Source: Aptenodytes patagonicus
Lineage: Eukaryota; Chordata; Aves; Sphenisciformes; Spheniscidae
Direction: 5' to 3'
DNA length: 64,000 bases
Assembly (NCBI RefSeq): GCF_965638725.1
Contig: NC_134950.1
Coordinates: 3,720,101 to 3,784,100, forward strand
Below, in pieces: positions 50,735 through 59,115 of the stretch. Position 1 is the first letter of the stretch. Each line of letters begins with the position of its first letter. A program made the position numbers and the translations under genes. The notes beneath the pieces were generated by a model. The model searched no databases. It had not been told where the DNA came from and saw only the letters and a list, made by a program, of their open reading frames with translations.

Positions 50735-50905
50735 GTTCTACCATTGCTCCGGCTTTACTCTGTCTCCTCCATAAATCACCCACATATCTCTCAATAGTTT
50801 TTCCACCTGTAAAATGGAGAGAATTGGCACACTGATGTTGCCCAGAGAACTTGCAGAGGAGAAAGTTATAAAACCACAGGAAGAGTCATTATTTATTAAA
50901 GCAAG
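50735..50905 (-). mobile_element. MIR-like SINE relic, antisense
   Basis: The plus strand reads TTACTCTGTCTCCTCC, then TTTTTCCACCTGTAAAATGG and AGAGAATTGGCAC, matching the reverse complement of the MIR core (tttcctcatctgtaaaatggg). On minus this produces a splice-acceptor lookalike (CCATTTTACAG), so a 63-base minus open segment here should not be taken for an exon. Confidence 0.6.
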
Positions 50906-51099
50906 GACATTTGAAAAGATATCTAAATGAAGAATGTTTATTAAACGTGTATATAAAATCAATAGGATATACTATGCATGACAGAAGGTAGGTATTGCTA
51001 CTATCTTGTATGCGTAGGATATAGCCCTGGAGAAGAGCCATTTGCTTTTAGGCCTGTTCATCCAGTGAGTAAGTATTTGAGTTGCCAAATTCACACGTC

Positions 51100-51175
51100 T
51101 CAGCTTTCCAGTGTAAAAAACGGGTATAACTATCTTCTTCACAAGTTTGCTCAGAGGCTAGAACACTTTGACATC
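51100..51175 (-). mobile_element. MIR-like SINE relic, antisense
   Basis: CTCAGCTTTCCAGTGTAAAA, then AACGGGTATAACTATCTTCTTCACAAG, parallels the antisense MIR block 'ctcagtttccccatctgtaaaatggggataatgatac... cctcacagg'. Confidence 0.6.
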
Positions 51176-52544
51176 TTTGGACAAAGGCTGAGACAAAGGA
51201 GAAGTGATTAATAATCAGGATCAAATGCTTGGAAGGGTCATTTAGTGCAATTCCCTGCTATTGCTAACAACCACATCATAAAAATTTATGAAGCTCCATT
51301 TTCCCTTTCATTTTCCCTTTCCAGTATTTATACAACCCCTTCCCTGTATATTAATCAGAAAATATACTCCTGTTTTATTCACGCATTTCCTTCCATTTTT
51401 ACTATCCCAGTCCTCAAGAGCATTCAATTTTTCCCGTGTATTACTGTGAACATCCCCTTTATTGATGTCTCCCAACTTTCTGTCATCAGTCATTTTAATT
51501 AGCACATTTCTACCTTTTCTGGCAAGAGCATCAATAGTCATCCCAAGACCAATAATTATAAAATAACTGAAATCATTCTTCCTTCCTTCCTTCCTTCCTT
51601 CATTTCTGCATAGTGGTCCAGCTTCAGTAGAAAGGGTAGAGCGTATTTGCTATCCTGTCCAGCCTACAGCCTGCTCGTTAAAGGACTCTCCCAGGAGACT
51701 GACAGATTCAGTTATGAATCTCTTGGGCTAAGGAAGTCACTGAGTCTCCCATTTTGTTAGTAACTACTCTAATGGTCAAGCATTTCTATAAAAGATGGCT
51801 AGGAATGCTGTACTGCTGTTTAAAAGAGTTTCTAGGACTTATTTTTATATGGTCCTCAATGCATTTGTATCATATTCAGAGCTTACCTGATGGATTGGCT
51901 CCTGTAGGCGCTTGGAACATTTTAGGTGGGATTCACATGAAAAACTGTATTTACAATCTAGGTACCTACTTGTTTAGCATGTCTCCCTCGAGTTTCCTTG
52001 TACTGCCTGGAAAACTAATAAACGTAGGGGAGTTTTAAGAGTGCGACTTGTCTTACCCTAAAGTAAACTACCCATGTTTGATCAGATAAATCACATCCCA
52101 CATGCCATTGACTATATTGACTAGTTCTCCATCAGCTATAAAGGCAGCCCAGCGAGCTAGCTTAGCTGCAGATACGCTTAAACCAAAGCAAAATGCGTCC
52201 TACTTCCAGTTTCCAGACACACTGGCAACTGCCAGAGGTGGGAGGTTTGGGATCTGCTCAAGCTCAGGCTGCCTGGGGCACGCAGAAGAACAAAAACTGA
52301 GTTCGACTGCCACTAGAGGTAAGCGATGGATTAATAGGGACTTTTAAAATTACTATTTCAGACTTAGGTTATTAAATATACTCAATGACTGACAAGCATG
52401 CAGACACTGTGGTCATATATAAGTAACCATGCAAGTATTTCCTTGAAAGAGAATATCCCAGTCTTGAAACAAGAGAACAATTGTGCCAACCGCTGCCACC
52501 GTGGAAATGAGGCAAGGCCAGAGGTCCCAGAAAAGGCCACAAAG
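51176..52544. other. Non-coding DNA upstream of the CpG island, with a TTCC microsatellite
   Basis: It contains (TTCC)n at 51577-51601. On minus, an open segment at about 51569-51517 lies between TGATTTCAG and GTAGAA, but the TTCC array takes the place of a proper pyrimidine tract. A plus-strand donor lookalike (AGAGGTAAGCG) occurs at about 52318. No recognised gene. Confidence 0.4.
51577..51601 (+). repeat. (TTCC)6 microsatellite
   Basis: Six uninterrupted TTCC units follow AATCATTC. Confidence 0.95.
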
Positions 52545-52701
52545 CGAGTTCGTCTGAGGCGTTTTCACGCCTCCAAGCAACCGGGACGCCCGGTCACAGA
52601 TGAACAGGGCGACACCGAGGACGCAAGCTTGAGCGTCGAGAGCCGCTTCTGAGAAGTGGAGTGAGGACAAGGGGTTAAACTTCCCCTCTTCCCGAGCTAA
52701 C

Positions 52702-52803
52702 CTCCCCTTTCCACCGGCCCTTCAGGATCTGCGTTGCCTCGGGGAAGGAGGGCGGGAAGAGCCCCTGAGGCCGGCAAAGGGACGGGATGCGCCCCGCCGC
52801 CAT
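52702..52803 (-). other. Candidate first coding exon or uORF, minus strand
   Basis: On the minus strand GCGGCGATGG gives purine at -3 and G at +4. It opens 34 codons, MAAGRIPSLCRPQGLFPPSF then PEATQILKGRWKGE, that end exactly at a possible donor GAG|GTTAGC (GT at 52701-52700). It sits where the first exon of a divergent gene would be. GC-rich DNA yields such frames by chance, the donor is only fair, and I do not recognise the peptide. Confidence 0.22.
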
Positions 52804-52880
52804 CGCCGCGGCCGCCCCGACAGGCTTCGAGGCGGCGGCGGGGACTAACGGGCTCGCGCCACCTGAGGCCCGCGCGCCGC

Positions 52881-52901
52881 GCCTGCGCAGGCGGGGCGGG
52901 G
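52881..52901 (+). promoter_or_regulatory. NRF1-type palindrome joined to GC boxes
   Basis: GCCTGCGCAGGC (52881-52892) is self-complementary and contains the TGCGCA core of NRF1 sites. GCGGGGCGGGG at 52891-52901 overlaps it and is a tandem Sp1-class site. Both are typical of bidirectional CpG promoters. Confidence 0.55.
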
Positions 52902-52911
52902 CGGCTCGGCT

Positions 52912-52930
52912 CCCCCCCCCCCCCCCCCCC
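52912..52930 (+). repeat. C19 homopolymer in the promoter
   Basis: Nineteen consecutive C (G19 on minus) lie directly beside the GC boxes. Such tracts are length-variable, hard to sequence accurately, and able to form G-quadruplex on the minus strand. The true length may differ from what is shown. Confidence 0.9.
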
Positions 52931-52939
52931 GGTTTGAGG

Positions 52940-53277
52940 GGCGGCAGCCTGACCCCCCCTCCATCCCCCGCAGCCATGTTAGTGTGGGGAGCGAACCGGG
53001 CGGGGAGGGAGGGAGAGGGCAGCCGCGCATCCCATGGTGCAGCGCGCCGGGAGGGCGGGGGAGCGGCCTGGAGTGGCCGGGGCGGGTAGGCAGGCAGGCA
53101 GGCAGCTGCCCGCGCCGCCGCGGAGACCCACCTAGAGTGGGGCGGCAGGCGGGCGGCCTCAGCAGCCGGCGCCGGCGGGACAACTCCGCCGCTTCTCTTT
53201 GCCTCGCCCCAGCTCGCCGCGGCCCCTCCGCCCGCCGGGGGCCGGCCGGCCGGCCGGAGGCGGCTGCCCGCAGCGCG
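52940..53277 (+). other. Probable first exon (5' UTR) of an unnamed plus-strand gene
   Basis: The right boundary is a near-consensus splice donor, GCGCG|GTGAGT, with GT at 53278-53279 at the downstream part of the CpG core. The left boundary (transcription start) is a guess placed just downstream of the GC boxes and C19 tract. The frames through it are GC artefacts with no recognisable protein, so it is most simply a non-coding exon. The coding exons would then lie further right, mostly beyond the window. T-rich plus-strand composition from 54.3 kb on supports plus-sense transcription. Confidence 0.5.
52976..53089 (+). other. Short upstream ORF in the probable 5' UTR, plus strand
   Basis: GCAGCCATGT (G at -3) opens 37 codons ending TAG at 53089, wholly upstream of the donor at 53278. 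If the plus transcript starts upstream of 52976, this would be a uORF. The start site is unknown. Confidence 0.25.
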
Positions 53278-53333
53278 GTGAGTGCTGGCGGCAGGGGCTG
53301 CCGGAGGAGGAGGGGACGGAAGGGGAGAGGGGG

Positions 53334-53369
53334 ACAGGCGGGGTGAGGCGCACAGGCGGGGTGAGGCGC
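53334..53369 (+). repeat. 18-bp tandem duplication in the CpG island
   Basis: ACAGGCGGGGTGAGGCGC occurs at 53334 and again at 53352 without a mismatch. Together with the preceding AGGGGACGGAAGGGGAG runs it forms a G-quadruplex-prone plus strand right after the exon 1 donor. Confidence 0.9.
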
Positions 53370-53662
53370 AGCGGCCCCAACGGCCCTAACTTACATAAGG
53401 GGGAGAGGGGGGCGGTGGAAGGAGGTGGGGGAGCAGCGGCTTCTCCTTCCGTGTGTTGCCCCCCCCCGTACCCAACCCCCCGGCTCGGGGTGCGACGGCG
53501 GCCCCGTCTCCGCAGGGGAAGAGCCGCCCGTTTCTTCTGTATCCCTCGGGAGGGGCTGCCATGGACACCGGGGAGGGGGCATAGGAGACACCCCCCACCA
53601 CCACCACGGGGTATGCGTGCTGTGCATACGTACATGCACACACCAACCGCACGCCGTGGGTG

Positions 53663-53750
53663 CCCGCGGCCGGGGAAGCCTCCCGCGGCTAAGGGCACCC
53701 CGCGGCCGGGGAAGCCTCCCGCGGCTGAGGGCACCCCGCGGTCGGGGTGC
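53663..53750 (+). repeat. 36-bp tandem repeat, about 2.4 units, in the CpG island
   Basis: CCCGCGGCCGGGGAAGCC followed by TCCCGCGGCTAAGGGCAC begins at 53663 and repeats at 53699 (one base changed). A partial third unit begins at 53735. Its period of 36 keeps long open frames open on both strands, a reason for not trusting those frames. Confidence 0.88.
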
Positions 53751-54300
53751 GAGCGAAGGGCTCCGGCCGGCCGAGAGGGAAGGCGGGTAGGGGTGGGTGG
53801 GCTGGGGGTCCGGGCAGAGCCGCTTCGCTCTCCCGCGGCGCCTGCGAGGGAGCTTCGTTGGGCGGTGTTGGGGGGACGGGCAGGATGGGAAGGGAGCGGG
53901 AGAAGAGGAGGCTGCGGGGAGAGGTCATCTGGTGCACCGCCTGCCCTTCCACCCCTTCCCGGGGCGAAGCCGGCCGCCCCCTCCACCCCGCCCGCCCGGG
54001 AGGCTCGGCCCGCGGCCGGCCCTCCCTGCTCCCCGGGGCCGGGGCGGCCGCACCGGTCCGGTCCCACCGGATGTGGCGGGAGGCGGCTCGGTGCTGGCGG
54101 CTCGGCGGCGGCGGGGCCGCGGCTCGGCGAGGCGGAGCGGAGCGGGACGGTCCGTAAAGTAAACAAAGGGAAAGGAGAGGGAGGAGGAGGTGTCCCCTCG
54201 CTGCCCGGAGCCGGGCTGCCTGGCTTGCCCCTGCCTCTCTCTAGGCGTGCTGGTAAATCTGTGGTTGCCTCTTAGGGCCTGGGTAGGAGCGCAGGGGAAG

Positions 54301-57300
54301 TGGTTGAGGTTTCTTCTTTTTGTGCGTGTTGGGGTTTTTGGGGGTTTGGTTTCGGGTTTTCTTTTTGGGTTTTTTTTTTTTTGGTTTGTTCTGTTACTGT
54401 GCTCGCTAGAGAGTGGTGGTGTTTGATCCAAAGAGAAGCAGGGACAGCTCTTTGGTCACATACGCATTTAAACGCGGAGATAGCCCCCTAAATGTGTAGC
54501 GGGGAAGGGGGAGCAAGCGTTCTTCAGCGTGGCTTTTGACTGACCCGGCTGGTGCCACAGAAGTTGGATTAGATAGAGGAGCCTTTGCACTTCTTGAAGA
54601 AATTTGATATTTTTTTTTTTCGGTTGTAAACCCGATTTTGGAGTATATTAAGAATTGTACTTCTGCAGCTGTAACAGTATCTTTTTCCTTAAATCCCTGG
54701 GACTAATTTTGAAGCATATGCTGCATATTGCCAATTTTCACATCCATTCTCTTTCCAAACCTCCTTTACTCAGATGATGCTTTTTTGGAACAAGGGGTAG
54801 TCTTTCTCTTTGATTTTCCTTTCTTTTTTTTTTTTCCTGGCTGAAAGACTGTTCACTGTATTGTTTCTGTGTTAAATAAGACCGACTGCGAGTCAACTAA
54901 GTGCTCTGAAAGCAGAGCGTATCCTGTAGGCCCTAGCACTCTTGCAGCGTCAGCCTGCAGCTCAGTTTTTGGCAGTTTGACTAGGATAATAGCAGCGCTG
55001 TAGTAAATGCGTTGCACAAAAAGTTCACTTGAAAGGAGAAACACTTACATTAAATACTTCAATATGAATCCCTAAATGTTAGCTTAAAAGTGAAGTGGTA
55101 CTGCAATGTCCCTTAAAAATTCAGATGCCTTTGGTTGTTTAATATCCCCCCCCCCCCCGATTAATTGGAAAAGTCCCACATTCCTCAAAGCTAATCTGCC
55201 TTTATCATCTCTGATTCTGTTAAACCTGGGTAAGATCAAGAGCATAACTGGATTGGGGCCAGAAAATATTAAATGTTACATAGTTATTTGGAATAGCTTG
55301 TTATCTTACTGATGTTGTCCATGTCCAAAATTCCACCACTTCCTTTCTCCACCCGGCTCCTTTTTTGTTACCTCTGAAATCAGGCTGTGGGATTTGTGGG
55401 AACACCTTTGCCTGTATGGTGTGATTTATGGATGGGGGCCACAGCCTTTGGATTTCTTAAAGCGAGGTTTACGGCTGAGATTCTGTAAAGAATGTGGATG
55501 TGTGCCTTTGAGATCAGAGCCCATGCAGTAAGTTTAATGGACCTAAAATCTGGGTTACTGTTAACAAAACAGACAAAAAACCCCCCAAAAGAGGGAGGAG
55601 ACACTAGTTGCTGGGAAACATTTTTCTCTCGCAGGACTGTAAACTCTACAGGCTATTCAGCAAGAGAAAACCAGTTCTGAAATTAATTTGTCTTTTGTGC
55701 TATTACATCTTCAATACAATTTTTGTAGAACATGGCTTGGACTGATGTTTGTGTTGGTTGACCTTTTATTTTGTGGGAAGGTTAAAATGTACACATAAAA
55801 GGATGATAGCATAGTACTTATTTGTCAAAAGCTCTAAGCTTTATTTGGCCTCAGCCTTAGGTATTATTAAAAGTACTAAGCATGTATAGTTGACATAGCA
55901 ATCAACTAGTAGCGTATTGGAGTACTTAATCCAGAAATGAATATTTTTAGAATAGCACTTGTCTTGAATATGTAATTTGCTGAAATAGCTTTAGAAATTG
56001 TTTCAACTTGTAGATATCTAGTGATGTAACTTTGCTTCAAAGTATGTTACATGTTGTTAAAAGGGCTTTTTTTTTTTTTTTTAATACAATGGTTTACCAC
56101 ATGGTGATTAATAGTTGAATGGGGGAATCTTGGTTTTGTAAATTCCACCAAGCTAATAGATATTTGGGGGGATGATAGGAAGAGAGAAAAGCAGGAGTGC
56201 TTTTCGGAGATTAAGCAGTAAACCAGGTGGCTTTGATGGTTTAGAAAATTGTCTTCTATTTTTTAATGCATCTATAAATGTGTGGTGGGTTTTTTTCAGT
56301 AAGAGAGTAACTCAAGAAAGAAGTTATTTCTTGCCATTTGTATAACAAAATGATTGGTTTTTTTCTTGCCCTGGTAGGCATTGCTGTGTGTAGCAGTATG
56401 GTCTTTCATATGATATAATGTTCATAGTAACAATACAGGCTATTCCCATTCCTTTTATATCTCTTAGGATTTGTGGAAAAGTCTTTTTCACTATGACAGA
56501 GAGCTTTCTGTGTTCTCAAAGTACAGTTTTGAAGTACATTGTGTTGCTGGTTGTTCTTAAATATATGTATGTGTATTCATCTACAGGTTTTTGACAGCTG
56601 CCTGCATTGGTGTTTAAACAATAGTCATGTTTTGCAGAATATTGGTAACTATAAGTAGGTTGTAGTTCTGCTGTAAAATCTATATATTCAAATCTTGTAT
56701 GTTTTTAGTCTTGCATAATTTTTTGTCTTAAATTGAACATTTGTAGCTTTCATTTGATGTAGATTATTGCATGAAGTGCCTCTGTACTCTCACGTTCTGG
56801 ATAAATTTCAATAAATTGGTGGAAGGTATTTAAAAAGGACACTCTTATGCTGGAATTCATACTCCAGATCTTTTTTCTTGTGTTACAACTACCAGTCTGG
56901 GATGCTAGCAGTGAAAACATGGGTTTTATTTACTTCTTACCATTAAGCTTTTGAGTCCTTATTTGAGAGAGCTGTCAATGAAAACTCAAGTGTGTGACTG
57001 ATATTTAGCTCCATCAGATGTGGTTTCCAGACTAAATCTGTTTTTCCTTTCATTTCATGTTAGTGTAAGTCTAAAGGTTCAAGTACATTGCTGAGTAACA
57101 TGAAAACATGGACATATTGACTTAATTTCTTGAAAAGGTTTTAATTAGAGGCCAGGATTTTAAAAACTGCAACAAACAAATCCTTACTGTATCACTTTGA
57201 GCTCTTGTATGGAATGATAGCAGAAATGATTTAGGAACACTCTAAAACTAATTTTGAATGTACTTGTTTAGCACCTGAACTACAGTGATCCTCGTCTCCC

Positions 57301-58762
57301 TGAATGGTAACTTCTACAGGATAGTTATTTTGTCCTAAAAGCTGTCTTTTAAAATTTTTTTAAGTGTTTGAAAAAACCCTAGAACTTAATGCAGATTAAT
57401 GCAAGATTCAAGTTTGTAAATTGTTAGCAATTTCAAGCGAGTCTCTTGATTCCTAAGATGGCCACTTAGGAACCTCAGCAGTCTGGTGTGTTCTACCACA
57501 GTGTTCAATGAATGTGGTTTATTGTGTTTGTTAGAAAGACACGAAGTTGAAAGAATGGGAAATTAAACGGAAAATGTGATATCCAGATAGATAGCTGGTT
57601 TTAAATAGTCTTTTTAGTGTAGGAGAGGAAGAACTTCTGTGGAGATGATCAAGTAGATCTTTTTAAAAGCTCTCGTTTTTCATGTCCTGCTCTTCGTATT
57701 CAGGCAGTGGTTGATGGCTAATCAGATGAACTGTTGAAGAAAGTGGCTAATTAGGCACTGAACAACTTAACCTGCAGGTTTTGTGTTGTAGACTTAAATT
57801 TTATTTTCCCTATCCCGCTCCTTTGTAACTTTGTGTTCTTTCTACCAAGTAAGCTTCCTGAGGTAGGAGTTTGTTGCTTGCTCAGCATTTAGTGTTCCTG
57901 ACACTGGGATGCAAGTCTTGCAATTGGGGGGACTTTGCGTGTTAGGTCTTCATGAATAGAAAATGATTAAAAAAAACCCTCAACCACCCCCCCCCACCCC
58001 CCCCCAAACAGCCAAAAGCACAGAAAACTTCAGATGGCTTGATCTGATTTTCTCTGTTTGTATTAAAGCAGACACAAGAGAGGCAGTTGTGATTACCCAG
58101 GTGTGTTGTGCTGAAAGGTGTATGAACTACTAAAATTTGCAAAGGAATGTTTTGAAAGCTATGTCAGGGGGATGTGTTGTTGGAGGGAGCTGACACAGGG
58201 AATCATGTATATGGAAGAAATAGTTTCAGAGATGGCAGGAGAACCACAGAAACTGAATGCTCTCTGGCTCTGACAATACTTGAAATCCGGAGATGCAGAT
58301 CACTGGTGGTGTCAGTGGTTCGTGGATTAAGAAGAAATTGGAGAATAGTTTCTGAAATCTGGTTTACAAGGTTTGAATGCAATTTCTGTCAAGTAAAAAT
58401 CAGAATGGAAAAGCTGAAGGCAACAGGCTTTGTTAGAGAACATCTGATGATTTGCTTGCATCAGTGTTAATTATGGGTACATCTGAATTTTCTTCAGATC
58501 TGCAGCAATCCATGGCTGAACTGGTGAAACTCTCCTGTATTGGATTTCTTTTGTCCCCTATGACTTGAAGACTTTTCCCCCCCCCCTCTAATTCTCTGCA
58601 TTGGTCCTCTGCCCTTTTTTTATCATGTTCAGCGCAGAAAGGGCTTATAGAAAAAGTTTAAGTAGTTTTTGTTAGCTTCCTATTGCACTGAAGTATTACT
58701 TCTTTTTTTCTCCTGGGAAAGGGGAGCTGACAAGCACTCAACTTGGTTTTATTTTGCTGCAG
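54301..58762 (+). other. Probable first intron, T-rich, no gene recognised
   Basis: Right of the CpG island the plus strand is visibly T-rich with many T runs (for example 54372-54382 and near 54610, 54825, 56070). It holds a C13 run at 55146-55158 and paired C9 runs at 57987-58005. A 98-codon plus frame at 58174-58470 is rich in Arg and Cys without any domain I know. No exon is certain. Confidence 0.5.
54331..54369 (+). other. G-quadruplex-type motif at the 5' end of the intron
   Basis: Four G runs (GGGG, GGGGG, GGG, GGG) are separated by T-rich loops of 5, 9 and 10 bases on the plus strand, just downstream of the CpG island. On a plus-sense transcript they would be in the non-template strand and the nascent RNA. 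Confidence 0.5.
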
Positions 58763-58790
58763 GGTTCCAACTTCATACAGTGTAATACAG
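58763..58790 (+). other. Candidate micro-exon, plus strand (unproven)
   Basis: TTTTATTTTGCTGCAG is an excellent acceptor and CAG|GTCAGT a good donor, enclosing 28 bases. Read in the first frame it is GSNFIQCNT plus one base, which joins in frame with the next candidate at 59072-59115. No protein is recognised. Confidence 0.2.
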
Positions 58791-59071
58791 GTCAGTTTAG
58801 AGCTTAATCCTTAAGACTAATCTTGACCCTTTCCCTGCCCGTGGAACTGTAATTTAACTCATTTTAAGACCCTGAACTAATTTCCTTCCTTTTGACCAAG
58901 AGTGTATAAGCAAAACGCATGCATCAGTTGTCCTGGAGACAGTAATGGGAGATCACGTATTCTTTGCCACTGCTATCATTCTAGGTATGTTGATGAACAA
59001 TAGATCTAGAAGCATTTAGACAGTGTATATGTTAGAGTCCTTAAATGAGGTACTTCTCATTGCCTTTGCAG

Positions 59072-59115
59072 AGGTTGTGGTGATAGAGAAGAAGCTGTTC
59101 TCACTGTTTGGGACA
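59072..59115 (+). other. Candidate exon, plus strand (unproven)
   Basis: CTTCTCATTGCCTTTGCAG precedes 44 bases and GTAAGA follows them. With the G carried from 58790, the join codes E then VVVIEKKLFSLFGT without a stop. The splice signals are good, but intronic decoys of this quality are common. Confidence 0.22.

Larger units (their letters stand above)
52545..54300. promoter_or_regulatory. CpG island promoter, probably bidirectional
   Basis: An abrupt change to very GC-rich, CpG-dense sequence in an otherwise CpG-poor window marks an unmethylated housekeeping-type promoter. There is no TATA box. A central block at 52881-52901 combines the self-complementary NRF1-type GCCTGCGCAGGC with overlapping GC boxes (GCGGGGCGGGG) for Sp/KLF factors. 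A plus-strand splice donor follows at 53278. On the minus side an ATG in good Kozak context lies 80 bp away at 52803. A/T skew reverses across the island, which fits divergent transcription. The downstream part (53280-54240) probably belongs to the plus gene's first intron. Confidence 0.85.

Noticed and set aside
50752..50813. Apparent minus-strand exon (VEKLLRDMWVIYGG)
   Set aside because: Its acceptor TCCATTTTACAG is the conserved core of a MIR element, so the signal is explained by the repeat.
51517..51569. Apparent minus-strand exon (YFIIIGLGMTIDALARK)
   Set aside because: The expected pyrimidine tract is occupied by a GGAA/TTCC microsatellite in the wrong (purine) sense and the donor is weak.
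52100..52170. Minus-strand open segment (RWAAFIADGELVNIVNG) after CTGCAG
   Set aside because: It looked protein-like, but it hits a stop before the only strong donor, and the acceptor lacks a good pyrimidine tract.
53159..54166. 335-codon minus-strand open frame in the CpG island
   Set aside because: Same reasons. Stop codons are rare by composition here, and there is no family resemblance.
53199..54275. 358-codon plus-strand open frame in the CpG island
   Set aside because: It overlaps a 335-codon minus frame and several others. The composition is the Arg/Gly/Pro/Ala mix expected of GC-rich DNA, it is helped by a 36-bp tandem repeat, and it crosses a strong splice donor. No domain is recognisable.
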